Assembly: GCF_024679245.1 (NCBI RefSeq)
Contig: NC_090180.1
Location: 12,773,007 to 12,837,006, forward strand
Source of the DNA: Pseudorasbora parva
Taxonomy: Eukaryota; Chordata; Actinopteri; Cypriniformes; Gobionidae
Reading direction: 5' to 3'
DNA length: 64,000 bases
Shown here: positions 10,093-21,059 of the stretch, piece by piece
Position numbering within the stretch: position 1 is the stretch's first letter
Layout of the letters: each line of letters opens with the position of its first letter
Made by a program: the position numbers and the translations under genes
The notes under the pieces: model-generated
What the model was told of the DNA's origin: nothing
Database searches by the model: none
What the model saw: the letters and a program-made list of their open reading frames with translations, nothing else

Positions 10093-12001
10093 GAGCTGAT
10101 AAAAAAATAATACCAAATAAAAAAATAATAGTTGGCACTTCTGCATAAAGCCCTTTTTGAAACCTTTATTTTTAGGTGCAGTGCACCTCAACGTGCTTGT
10201 CCTTCAATAGAGTCTACATATTAAATATTCTGTTTTGCAGTGGAAATGAATCAGTCTGTGATCTCTCAGTGAAGCACACACATTACTGAGAGCTGATTAT
10301 GAGTATGCTGCAGAAAATACATGAAGCAGACTCTCTCTCTCATTCTCTTCAGGAAGTTAATTCACTCTCCCAGTGTAATGGGTCTCTGTATGGGGTCCAT
10401 ATGCTTACAGCGGGGCAAGCTAGAAGAGGGGGAGGGGTGACACACATTTTAATGAAAACTCACAGTGACTCCTGCACACCTGAGACTAAGCCAAATGTGG
10501 TTCACTTCTCTTGCAGAAAGTCAGCTTATAAGGCAGAAATTACAATTAATTTCCCTCTAACGATTGTTTTTACTTTTAGGATGTATTTGGATTTTACATT
10601 TATATTTTGCCTGTGTCATCGGTTCACTGACTGACAATTTATTATTGTGTATGATCATAACATGTTGTGTGCTTCTCCATTATACAGTGGGGAAATTATT
10701 CAGAATCTCTGAATAGCTGAGCGATTGGGCTAGAAATATGACAGATATGATAATTTAGCCTGTAATGAAATACTTTTGAAAATCGTAAAAAAAAAAATGA
10801 AGAGGAAAAAAAAAAAAGAACACATTTCCAATGCGACGGGTTGACAGATTGACGGAATTTCACAATAATTTATGACTGAGTTGTTGTCAGGGAAACTGCC
10901 TCTCCGCAACTTCCCCAAAAGACAAAAATACTTTGAACAAGTATTCTACCTGTCTATCATCTTTTCTTCGACCCAGTGTGAAGATTTATTTATTTATGGG
11001 CTGTTTATCCATTAGTACATTCATTATTTCATTTATTTATATACTCTTATTTACTGGGAATTTTGGCCTACTTAAAAAGAGTTACAATAGTTTGAACACA
11101 TTTCAAGATCTGCATCATCACCTTAAAAGAATTTAAAGATGTGGAATATCATTTATACAATCATAAATATTAACAAATTAGTTTAGATATATTCCATCAG
11201 ATATTAACTGCAATTAGTGTGACAGGTCACTTTACCATTGGAAATAGTAATAAGAGGACACTTGCGTACCCAGAAGGCCCTGGGCTGTTCGTCAGGCATC
11301 CCTGCTTTATGCCCGTTCCCATTAGTCATACAGCACAAAGTGAACTTGTTGCATTCAGCAACAAACACTCGGAAAAAAAAACATATCAGACAGCCACACA
11401 GTCTGGACTGTGGACGCCACAACATTTCAAATATTTATTAGAGGCTCATCCTGAGATAAAACGTTACCCAACTGGACTGAAGCACTGCGATTTGACTGGT
11501 TACGCCTGAGCGCCCAAGGTCAAGTTTTTGAAAACAGCATGTTATCAGAGCTGGGAAGGGTAAGCAGAGCAAATCTTCTCCGCAAGGTAAAGCCACTAGG
11601 GGCCTATTACAGGCTTCAGATTTGAGTGGCTTGTCATGCATTCAGTCTGTTTATTCTCCTCAGCTATCTTTTAAATAATGCACATCAGCATCAGGTGAGT
11701 CCTGGATATTTGTGGGTCACAAGGCAGTTACACTGTGATAATGATTATTGATCTTCTGAAACTACAAGAATCGTGGAATAATTTCTTAAAGTCTAACATC
11801 TCATTAAATAGCTTCTTGCTCTAATTGTATGGAACAATGGGGCTAAAATTCCCTCAGGGAAATACAGGCCCTTTCGTTCCCACCCCTACTAAATAGCAAC
11901 AAACACCAACACAAAACTTGTTTGTTGCTATGCATTGTCAAATTAATTTGTGACATATGTTTGGACTAAAGCCAGAATAATAAAGTTTTTTTGTAAAATA
12001 C
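10093..12001. other. Non-coding stretch, nothing recognised
   Basis: No transposon ends or protein motifs were recognised. The frame of 96 codons at 11219-11509 has no family resemblance and is overlapped by an equally long frame on the other strand, so I treat it as chance. Confidence 0.4.
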
Positions 12002-12785
12002 TTTAAAGGAAGTGTATGTAAGATTGTGGCCAAAACTGGTACTGCAATCATTTTCAAATGACTGTAGAGCGGTGTCTCCTTCTCCCCCTCCCCCCTGACT
12101 CGAGGTTGCCAGGTAGGCTGCAGGATCCAGCAGGAACGTTTGTAGCTGCACCTGTGGTAACTAGAGCAGATCTGGCAACCCGGATGCCGAAACACTACTG
12201 ACTTTGTGATTGGTCGATAGGTGGAGGGTGGAGCTTCAGGCCAAAACACAACATGTCAACATCAACATCAGTTGAGGGCTGCAACAACAACTTTTAAATG
12301 ACAATATCCTGGCCGGACTACTGTTGTCAGTTATAATATATATTTCTTAATGTCTAGTGACATAGGAGGGCCATTTTATGATTAATTGAAATACATTTCT
12401 TACATAAACCCGTTTCCACCGAAATTCCCCAGAACAATTTGCACCAGAAACTTTTTTTAAAGGGACTCCCCCCAACAAAGATTTAAGATGTGCTGCTTTT
12501 GCTGGTTATGTATTGGTTTACTAAAAAGGTAAAAGAAAAAACGGCGGGGAAAAAAACTAGCGTAGTCTGAAAGCTTGTAAAGCTAGATTGAAAATGACAA
12601 TGTTTTAAAAATGCTTTGAAAAAGTACTACCTAGCAAGGCAGGGCCGTTTAGAGGGGGAAATATTTACCCGGAACTTCATTTAGACCCTGGTTCCTGCGT
12701 TCGAAACACACCGAGTACCACCCCAAAGTTCCTAGTTTCTAGGTAAAGTTCCTGTGGTGGAAACGCGGCTATACAGTTCCTTTAA
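12002..12785. mobile_element. AAAGGAACTGTATGTAAG MITE split by a Harbinger piece
   Basis: The left end is TTAAAGGAAGTGTATGTAAG and the right end is TACAGTTCCTTTAA. An uninterrupted copy in the opposite orientation lies at 17581-18006, and the pair align over the block with CAGGATCCAGCAGGAACG and GGTTGCCAGATCTGCTCTAG. The extra DNA at about 12407-12769 is a Harbinger-type fragment inserted just inside the right terminus. Confidence 0.75.
12407..12769 (-). mobile_element. Harbinger-type fragment, reverse copy
   Basis: It begins CCCGTTTCCACCGAAATTCC and ends GGTGGAAACGCGGC, so the ends are inverted. Read in reverse it follows the copy at 49762-50265, with CCTAGTTTCTAGG-like and GAACCAGGGTCTAAATGAA blocks. 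No Myb frame can be read through it. Confidence 0.6.
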
Positions 12786-12816
12786 GAGGGTATGAAATGA
12801 ATCTGGATGGATGGAA

Positions 12817-13325
12817 GTGTAACAACATAGGCCAGTAAGAGCTGTGTGTGTAAACTTCACTCCCCTGTCCTCAAGAGGCGTGCCACTTTAGCGTCCTTGT
12901 TAGCGTGCCTGCCTCCCATGCCAGAAACCCTGGTTAGAATCCCCCTCAGAGTGGGTTGAGTAGGACCGGTTGCATTTTGGTGCCGTGACCCAGGTGGGAG
13001 TGAGGTTTAGGGGGGAGCATTTAAAAGATGTAGGCCAATAAGAGATGTGTGTGTAAACCTCACTCCCCTGGCCACAAGAGGTGCGCTAGGGACTGATGCT
13101 ACAAGCTGCGGCCTTTATAGCGTCCTTCTTACCATACCTGCCTCCCATGCCGGAGATCCTGGTCCGAATTTCGCACGATGTGCAACGGGCTACATTTGAT
13201 GCAGTGACCCAGATTAGAGTGAGATTTAGACAGGCGATTGTAACGGAGGCAAGCTAGTACAAGATGTGCATGTAGACCTCACACCCCTGGCTTCAAGAGG
13301 CGTGCTAGCTGAAGTTTCTAACCCT
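12817..13325 (+). mobile_element. tRNA-like SINE in three tandem units
   Basis: Three head-to-tail units start near 12817, 13017 and 13233. Shared blocks are GATGTGTGTGTAAACCTCAC or a close variant, CCCCTGGC(C/T)-CAAGAGG-GTGC, TAGCGTCCTT and GCCTGCCTCCCATGCC. Units 1 and 2 contain B-box-like sequences GGTTAGAATCC (12932) and GGTCCGAATTTC (13161), as expected for an RNA polymerase III promoter derived from a tRNA. The third unit is cut short. A reverse-strand relative at 31745-31975 has a better B box, GGTTCGAGTT. Confidence 0.6.
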
Positions 13326-14595
13326 GAAGGCCTTGATTAGCTGGTTTAGGCAGTAGCGCGCACAGACCTCTGTCCGGGGGGAAGATATCTTGGGGCTCAA
13401 TAGAAATCGCGTTCAGGGTGAGGGTGGAAATCCCCACTGGTGATCCATACAACTGGGTTCGGGTGTATTTAATTGGGGTTGGTGGCGCTAGACTCTGGCC
13501 ATTTCTCAATACAAAGTACGTAAAATTCTTACTTGTGTCTTTGGTAGTTCAGACTTGCCAGGTTCGACTCAGGAGACAGAACTCCAGAGGACGGGAGGAC
13601 ACAAGTCCGGTGATTCTGCAAATGTCACAGCAGTATTCTTGATTGTATCACTCAGCTTGTTCACACTCCGTTTATCTCTGTGTGTATATTTTAGGTTACA
13701 CTAAAACAAAATATGTCATAAAACACCACTCAACCTCTTCCTTTTTATTAAAAATAAGCATATTAATGGCCAAACAAATGTGGTTCAGACTCTGTTATTG
13801 AGCGCTGAGCCTGGACCTCACAACTGCGAAAACGTCATAGCCTATTGTTTAAATTTGCACTCTCTTTATAAATAAACCACAGATTTGAGCTTTAAATAAG
13901 TACATTCTCACCTGAAAAAATCTTAAAACTAGATTTTGTGACACATTAACAGTAGTATTTTTAAATGATGTGAGTTTTCTCATCCTCTATTGAAGCTTGC
14001 TAGTCAGTGCGAGATGCATTCTGGGATACCTGACTGTCTCAAGTCTGCTCAAGTCTCCTCTCGATGCATCCTTGATAAAAGGTGCGGAACAAGAACACAT
14101 CTGGGGATTTGAACTTGGCTAGATGTGAACTTTGAATTGAAACTTGGGCAGTGACTGATGATGTTTCACAAGTCCATGAGAACAAAAGTACAGACAAGAA
14201 CGCATATTGACCTCTGTAGGAGTTATTTTCTGTACAGTGGCTCTCCATGAACTGAGTTTGACATCCCTGATTTAGTAACGTTGAGTCAATGTTATATAGT
14301 GCTGTTTATGCTTTCTCAGGTTATAGTATATTTTGTATCATACTATATTTTATTTATTGACTATGCAAATACTAGCCATTAAATTTAAGCTAAATGGTTA
14401 TTTTTTATAGGAATAAAGCCTGGAACAAGATATAAACTTGCAGTTTTTTCATACTAAATAATACAATAGACAAGAAACCAAGGCAAAATTTCAAATTCTT
14501 ATACTAGTACTTGATTCTTATTGGTCAATCAGGTATGTGTTTTTAAAATGAATTACACGGAGCCTAATAATGTTCAGAAATAGTGTCAGTGCTTC
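13326..14595. other. Non-coding stretch, nothing recognised
   Basis: No coding gene is supported. A solitary B-box-like GGTTCGACTC at 13560-13570 lacks the rest of a tRNA fold. Confidence 0.4.
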
Positions 14596-15343
14596 TTAAA
14601 CGGTTAGTTTACCCCAATTGAAATGTATATAATTAATAACTCACCCAAATGTCGTTCCACACTCGTAAGACCTCCGTTCATCTTCAGAACACAGTTTAAG
14701 ATATTTTAAATTTAGTCCGAGAGCAGATGCAAGTGTATGTACACTATACTGTCCATGTCCAGAAAGGGAATAAAAACATCATCAAAGTAGTTCATATGTG
14801 ACATCCGTTAGTTAATTAGAATCTCTTGAAGCATGGAAAATACATTTTGGTCCAAAAATCACAAAAACTACGACTTTATTCAGCATTGTCTTCTCTTTCG
14901 GTTTTGTTTTCGATCCTTCAAATGGTTGTGAATCAGCGTATTGATTCATGATTTGGATCGCCAATGTCACGTGATTTCAGCAGTTTGGCAGTTTAAAACG
15001 CAATCCGAATCATGAATCAATACGCTGATTCACAACTGTTTTAATCTTTATTTGAGGATCGAAAACAAAACCGGAAGAGAAGACAATGCTTAATAAAGTC
15101 GTAGTTTTTGTGATTTTTGGACCAAAATGTATTTTCCATGCTTCAAGAGAATCTAATGAACTAACTGATGTCACATATGGACTACTTTGATGATGTTTTT
15201 ATTCCCTTTCTGGACATGGACAGTATAGTGTGCATACACTTGCATATGCTCTCGGTCTAAATATAAAATATCTTAAACTTCCAAAGATGAACGGAGGTCT
15301 TTTAATGACATCAATTAAATTTTGGGGTGAACTAACCCTTTAA
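14596..15343. mobile_element. 748-bp foldback MITE
   Basis: Nearly the whole element is one inverted repeat. The left arm runs from TTAAACGGTTAGTTTACCCC to about 14940 and the right arm from about 15000 to GGGGTGAACTAACCCTTTAA. Paired blocks include GACCTCCGTTCATCTT with GATGAACGGAGGTC, and CACAAAAACTACGACTTTATT with AATAAAGTCGTAGTTTTTGTG. The short centre holds CACGTGATTTCAGCAG. No protein is encoded. Confidence 0.9.
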
Positions 15344-16715
15344 GCACCAAAACATTGCTGATCTAGAGGTAAGAACCGCTTGCGTCAGGCGCTGGGGGTA
15401 GGTTTACAGTGACCAACAAGACTAATAAACTTGCGACCGCCTTTTTTGAAACAGCAGCTAATCGAGCTAACAGCTGCTTGTCTATCTCAGTTTATCAAAT
15501 TATGGCAAGCTGAACGAATGCTTTGGATTCACTGTGTTTTGATGCTGATGTAGGATCACAAAGCCTGCACCGATGAAAGGCTTGTTCAAGATGCATCGGC
15601 ACTGTGCAGACCGATCGTAAACGACTCCTTATGCTTTTGAATCGCTCTTGCTGTTCTTTGATATCATACGCTGATCTGTCTGCGCAGCGCCAATTCATCT
15701 CAAACAAGCCTGGTGTGTTTGTGTTTCCCAATGCCTCGCTAGCGTTGCTGAGAAAGATAGATGAGACGTAGGCTATACAGTGACGTAAGATCTGGCTCTG
15801 TGGTGGCTCTCTAGCATGTGGAAAGGCAAATCGTCAGTTGAACCAACTCCAAACCGGCACTAGAACTGACTCTGAACTAGCACCCGTTTATGCTGATGGA
15901 AAAGGGGGTATCACAATGCATTAGAAAAGATCCATTGCTACTTCGGTTTCATTTCAGCTACAAATTTGCTGATTCTGCATCAGAACTCTAAAAGTCATCC
16001 GCACAGAAAGATGGCAAAAGCACACAAAGAGAATATGTGATCATGTTTCTCATTACCTATGCTGAGCTTCAGAATCAATGGCTTAGTGAGCAGCAGACGA
16101 ACGGAGGTTAAATCTGCAGGCCATCTCAGGGATCTGGTTGATTTTAATGCCACCTGGGTGAGGAGATGAAGCAGCATCAGCGCTGCAGAGGCCAAGCTCT
16201 GATCTCATCCCACAAAGATGACACAGCTATGCTCCCCGATGAGATGAAGATACACTTTGGCCCTGGGATGAGGAATCATGGGATCACATGGAAATACATC
16301 ACAGAAAAAAAGGCAGGAAATTTCTTATATCCAGACCAATCTTTCTATTTTAAGGTACAAAGTAAATATGACTCATTTTTTCACACCCAAGTGTGCAAAA
16401 GCCTTTTCCTGTTATTGCAATTTTATCCTTCTAGACCAATGCGTCCTGATGGGATTTTTTTTATACACAGAACACAATGGTTTATTAATTGTAAACTATT
16501 ACCATTTTACAGAGCTCAATGACATTTCAGATTTAATTTAGTAGAATAATCAACCCTGCTACAATGGAGCTCATATGTCACTAAACAAACAGCTTTAGCG
16601 ACATCCCCAAGATTAGTGAAAGCATTGCAGTTGCAAATCACATCAGTTAGAAGTGGGTGTGATTATTTTTTGTTTTATTTTCTAGATTGTTTGCTGAATG
16701 AATATGTAATGTTCT
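15344..16715. other. Non-coding stretch, nothing recognised
   Basis: No transposon end or protein motif was recognised. Overlapping frames at 16166-16522 and on the opposite strand at 15995-16195 show no family features. Confidence 0.4.
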
Positions 16716-16937
16716 GGGGCCTATTGCACAAAACTAGGATAAGGGATTAAGCCGGGATATCTTGGTGATCTCTTCATCTGTATGCAAAATTTAGTACACC
16801 GCTGTCATGTAAACGTACCCTGAAGGCACACTCACACCAAGAACGATAACGATAACGAAAGATAACTGTATATTAGCAGATAAATTGAGCCAGGATCACC
16901 AAGACATCCCTTATCCTAGTTTTGTGCAATAGGCCCC
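16716..16937. mobile_element. Short MITE with GGGGCCTATTGCACAAAACT ends
   Basis: The left end GGGGCCTATTGCACAAAACT and the right end AGTTTTGTGCAATAGGCCCC are exact inverted copies. The match continues through AGGATAAGGGAT and a less perfect TCTTGGTGATC. The middle contains CTCACACCAAGAACGATAACG, which looks like a fragment of another element. Confidence 0.85.
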
Positions 16938-17107
16938 TGGATGAAGATGAAGCAAGGAGGGACTAAAAGGCACTGCACTTACAAAAAAACTAAACAAAAG
17001 AGAGTAATCCAACAACAAGACAAGAAAAGCCACACAACAGTACACTAGGCACAACCAACAGCAGAAAAGGAGAAAATGAAATATGCAACTAACAAAGTGT
17101 CAAAACT

Positions 17108-17466
17108 TAGCCTGACGTGGTCATACTCAATTCTAGTCAGAATATGAGTCTGAAACTGCTCCATTGGGCTGTGATTATGGGACGTGTTTCAACTGAACCA
17201 AGAAAGACATCAACTGGATAGAACTACAACCAATCAGAGCAACGAAGCAACGCATTGTCAAATGTCAACATAGTTCAACTGCACTGTGTTGCCAAGTCCG
17301 CGTTTTTTTCACAGGTTGTTTTCTATGTCCGAGGGATGAAGCGACTATTATGTGATATATAGACCCGTGAGTGCGAATTTTAGTAGGCAACCTTGCCAAA
17401 ATTACACACATTTTACCCCCCAAACGCCATTTTTCCCCCGGAGAACCCCCCAAGAAGCTATTGTTT
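17108..17466 (-). mobile_element. Copy of the TAGCCTG-ended element, truncated
   Basis: It starts TTAGCCTGACGTGGTCATAC and runs into DNA matching, in reverse orientation, 37600-38085 and 48190-48330. Shared blocks include GGCAACCTTGCCAAAAT and TAGGGCTAGTAGTTGGCGGG. The other terminus is missing. Confidence 0.65.
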
Positions 17467-17580
17467 AGGGCTAGTAGTTGGCGGGAGGAACTTTAGAGGA
17501 GACAAAAGTGAAAATTCCAGAGACTCTAACTAAGGAGAAATATCTGAGCACAGTGTGTGATGTTGTTGAGATCCTAAAAC

Positions 17581-18006
17581 TTTAAAGGAACTGTATGTAA
17601 GAAATGCCTTTCAATTAATCATAAAATGGCCCTGATATGTCACTTGACATTAAGAAATCATGTTAATTTCAAATACTTATATTACTGACAACATAGTCCG
17701 GCCAGGATATTGTCATTTAAAAGTTGTTGTTGCAGCCCTCAACTGATGTTGATGTCGACATGTTGTGTTTTGGCCTGAAGCTCCACCCTCCACCGATCTA
17801 CCAATCACAAAGTCAGTAGTATTTCGGCATCCGGGTTGCCAGATCTGCTCTAGTTACCACAGGTGCAGCTACAAACGTTCCTGCTGGATCCTGCAGCCTA
17901 TCTGGCAACCTCAGGGGGGAGGGGGAGAGGGAGACACCGCTCTACAGTCATTTGAAAGTGATTGCAGTACCAGTTTTGGCCACAATCTTACATACACTTC
18001 CTTTAA
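17581..18006 (+). mobile_element. Intact-length AAAGGAACTGTATGTAAG MITE
   Basis: The ends TTTAAAGGAACTGTATGTAAG and TTACATACACTTCCTTTAA are inverted. It is the uninterrupted counterpart of 12002-12785 in the opposite direction. The 108-codon frame it contains is repeated in the other copy, so it is transposon DNA and not a gene; no known protein domain is seen. Confidence 0.8.
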
Positions 18007-18171
18007 AGGAGACCATTGTGAGAGTGTTAGAGTTTATGTCTCAGCAGACAATTGTGAGAAACAGGAGACTCAAGCGAAAGTTTCCATTTAATCTTGAACT
18101 AACCACATTTTTGAGAAATATTTGAGATGTTTAAGTTATCTCACGTTGGATTTTTCTTTCCTATGGGAATG

Positions 18172-18340
18172 GCTGCATCTGAAATCGCATATTCTCTTGA
18201 GTAGGCACTGATTTTGAATAATTAATTTCTTCACAAGCACTAAAAAAGTATGGTCTATATAATATGATTGTGTGTAGTATTGTGTGTAGTATGTAATCTA
18301 GACGTACTAGAGCCACCATGTTGTCAGTATCTTGTGATCT
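18172..18340. mobile_element. Half of a CTGMGTCTGAAATCGCATA MITE
   Basis: CTGCATCTGAAATCGCATATTCTCTTGAGTAGGCA is followed by GAATAATTAA and a TAGTATG-rich part. The same half is at 25205-25301. The opposite terminus is not found here. Confidence 0.45.
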
Positions 18341-18442
18341 ATAACTTTTTTCCTCTTTATTTTTATATACTTAACAGATTTCTGAGGGACTGTAACTGTT
18401 TAATGATCTACAGCAATATAGAGCAAGCTTTGGTGAAAAGTA

Positions 18443-18925
18443 GTTAATTATCTGTAAGTGTAAAAGATTGGTGGAGTGGGGATTATGGTCTGGGGTTGTT
18501 TCTCAGGGATTGGGCTTGTCTCCTTAGTTCCAGTGAAATTAACTCTTAATGTTTCATCATACCAAGACATTTTGGACAATTTCATGCTCAAAACTTTGTG
18601 GGAACAGTTGGGGATGGTCTCTTCCTCTTCCAAAATGACTGCGCTGGATGAGTGAGGTTGATGTGGAAGAACTTGACTGGCCTGCACAGAGTTCTGACCT
18701 CAACCCGACAGAACATTGGACTGTGAGCCAGGCCTTCTGGTCCAACATCAGTGCCTGACCACAAATGCGCTTCAAGAAGAATGGTCAAAAATTCAGATAA
18801 ACACACTCCTAAACCTTGTGTAAAGCCTTCCCAGAAGAGTTGAAGCTGTTATAGCTGCAAAGGTTGGGACCATGCCATAGTAAACCCTATGGATTAAGAA
18901 TGGCAGGCATTCCGTATCTTTTTGC
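18443..18925 (+). pseudogene. Tc1-like transposase, C-terminal fragment
   Basis: Across shifting frames one reads a [25 protein letters not shown] strand, a QNDCA remnant of the second catalytic Asp block, then LDWPAQSSDLNPTEHW around the catalytic Glu, and finally a VIAAK tail. These are the core blocks of a DD34E Tc1/mariner transposase, the enzyme that cuts and pastes the element at TA sites. There are several frameshifts and stops, and the residues between NDCA and the next block are partly deleted. The same family occurs at 57888-58422 and 62274-63299. No terminal inverted repeats remain. Confidence 0.75.
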
Positions 18926-18964
18926 AAAATAATATCTTATTGTCACTGTTGTGTTCTATAGGTC

Positions 18965-19160
18965 ATGGACATTTGTTTCTTTGTCTTTGGTTTCCTGCCA
19001 CTGATCAGTCACTATAGACACCTACGCTAATCAGCACATCTGTTTGTCTTTTAGTTAATCATTACTGTATATTTAAGTTCCTCACTTTATTCTGTTTGGT
19101 TGTTATTTGTGTTTAGCACACTTGCATGGCTTGTTATTCTGAGTTTGTCATTTAAATGCC
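18965..19160 (+). repeat. T-rich dispersed repeat, possibly LTR-like
   Basis: The DNA reads GTCATGGACATTTGTTTCTT, then a TTAATCATTACTGTATATTT AAG block. It resembles, in reverse orientation, 36440-36570 (GTCATGTTTGTTTCTTTG). I recognise the style from fish genomes but cannot name the family. Confidence 0.3.
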
Positions 19161-19162
19161 CC

Positions 19163-19582
19163 GGCCTACTTGAACATTATTTCTGACCATGTCCATCCCT
19201 TTATGACCACAATGTACCCATCCTCTGATGGCTACTTCCAGCAGGATAATGCACCATGTCACAAAGCTCAAATCATTTCAAATTGTTTTTTTGAACATGA
19301 CAATGAGTTCACTGTACTAAAATGGCCCCCACAGTCACCAGATCTCAACCCAATAGAGCATCTTTGTGAGGTGGTGGAACAGGAGCTTTGTGCCCTTGAT
19401 GTGCATCCCACAAATCAATATCAACTGCAAGATGCTATCCTATCAATATGAGCCAACATTTCTAAAGAATGCTTTCAGCACCTTGTTGAATCAGTGCCAC
19501 GTAGAATTACGGCAGTCCTGAAGGTGAAAGAGGGTCAAACACAGTATTAGTATGGTGTTCCTATTAATCCTTAGGTGAGTGT
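19163..19582 (+). pseudogene. Tc1-like transposase 3' half, D-to-E spacing 36
   Basis: The frame opens with AYLNIISDHVHPFM and holds the second catalytic Asp in QQDNAPCHKA and the catalytic Glu in SPDLNPIEHL. I count 36 residues between them, against 34 in classical Tc1, which points to the DD36E branch. One stop interrupts the frame at 19449, after which ECFQHLVESVPRRITAVLK continues in frame. The N-terminal helix-turn-helix and the first Asp are absent. The 3' side runs to GGTGAGTGTATAT, probably close to the element end. It abuts the T-rich repeat to its left. Confidence 0.85.
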
Positions 19583-20380
19583 ATATTATATATATAATCT
19601 CTAAAACACCATAAAATAATTCACTGCCATTCAAAAGTTTATCAAGACAGGATTTATTTGATCAACAGTTCAAATTGTGTAAAAAATTACATGGCCACAT
19701 TCTTGTTTGTCTGGTGCATAAGGTCTCATGTAAACGTATCAGTTTTTAGAAAGATTTCATTCGCAGATTATTTCTGCTGCCCTATCCCTTTAAGTATCCC
19801 TCAGGAATTGATAGTAGTTATGTTGTAATTTCTACATTTCTAGGATGTTAAAAGTGCAAAGAGAACTAAATAAAACATTTTTGCAGTAAACTTAGTGTGT
19901 TCACACGACATACAGAGCGTTTCACGCTCATCTCAAGTCTCCAGGTGTTTACGGGTAAAACCGTACTCACTTTGCCATGACATATTCATATGGAGGGAGC
20001 TATTAATCACACAGTCAGTTCTTGTATACGGTGATGTTTTTCTTCTCAAAGTGTAACCGATGCTTTGCATACTTAACCATTCGATCAATATGGTACCTAT
20101 AGGAACAGCACCTTGCTGCAGCAACAATTAATTCATGGCTGTCTAGTTCAACATTGCATTGTGGTGAATGTGACTTCCTTTTAGTGCTAAAAGGCAGCAG
20201 AAGAAGCACCACTATAAATGGTTCTGTCGGACAAGGAGCTGATAACTCACTTTTTATACAGGTACAAAGAGTTCCTATAAGCAGAATAAATAGAAAACCA
20301 GTGCAAATAACAATTTCATTGGTTAATGCCGCATTAGTAGACAACTATGAAAAATTACCTTACTTAAAAATCAAAATGCA
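19583..20380. other. Non-coding stretch with a small repeat fragment
   Basis: TGCCATTCAAAAGTTTATCA and GATTTATTTGATCAACAG near 19622-19670 resemble a dispersed fish repeat. The remainder shows no recognisable feature. Confidence 0.35.
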
Positions 20381-20725
20381 TTAAAGGGTTAATTCACCCA
20401 AAAATGAAATTTTACTCACCCTCAAGTCATCCTAGGTGTATATGACATTATTCTTTCAGACGATTTATTCTCATTATTCTTAAAGCTTCTTCCAAGCTTT
20501 ATAATGACAGTGAATGGCTGATCTGTTTTGAAGTCCATAAAAGTGCATCTATCCATCATAAAACTGCTCCACGTGGCCGAGGGGATTAATAAAGGCCTTC
20601 TGAAGCGAAGCAATGCATTTGTGTAAAATATCCATATTTACACAACTAGCCGTAGTTAAGAGTAACCCCTGACCTGAAGCATGACATATTGACGAACGTT
20701 TTGGAAGTGCAGAGGGGAGAGCAAA
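20381..20725. mobile_element. Half of a palindromic TTAAAGGG MITE
   Basis: It starts TTAAAGGGTTAATTCACCC and follows the left and middle part of the element at 6343-7437 (TCATCCTAGGTGTATATGAC, AAAGTGCATCTATCCATCAT, GGCCTTCTGAAGCGAAGC). It stops at 20725 where another MITE begins, so the right half is missing. Confidence 0.75.
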
Positions 20726-21057
20726 TTAAAGGGATACTTCACCGCTTTTTCATATTAATCTATGTTATTCCCTTAACTAAAACGAGTTGATACATCCCTC
20801 TCTCGTCTGAGTGCGTGCACTTAATCGCTCTGACGCGCGGTGACGATCTGATAGCATTTAGCTTAGCCCAGTAAGCCCAGTTCATTCACTATGGTACCAA
20901 ACAGAGATCAAGTTAGAAGTGACCAAACACCTCCATGTTTTCCCTATTTAAATACAGTTACACAAATAGTTGAACAACCTAGTGTGGTGACATAAAATAA
21001 AACGTGGCGCTTTTCTAAGCGGATTAAAAAGGAGAACTATGCATGGCAGAACAGCAC
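20726..21057. mobile_element. Half of a TTAAAGGGATACTTCACC MITE
   Basis: The left terminus TTAAAGGGATACTTCACCGC is clear. The interior (TTAGCTTAGCCCAGTAAGCC, CTTTTCTAAGCGGATTAAAA) is non-coding. It has no matching right terminus and is replaced by the foldback complex after 21057. Confidence 0.55.
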
Positions 21058-21059
21058 TT

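Noticed and set aside
13560..13570. B-box-like GGTTCGACTC, considered as a tRNA gene
   Set aside because: No A box at proper distance and no cloverleaf arms could be formed around it.
16166..16522. 118-codon plus-strand frame
   Set aside because: No protein features; overlapped by other open frames on both strands; no splice or promoter context.
17765..18091. 108-codon frame starting MFWPEAPPST
   Set aside because: The same frame occurs in the MITE at 12002-12249 on the other strand, so it is repeat DNA with no recognised domain.
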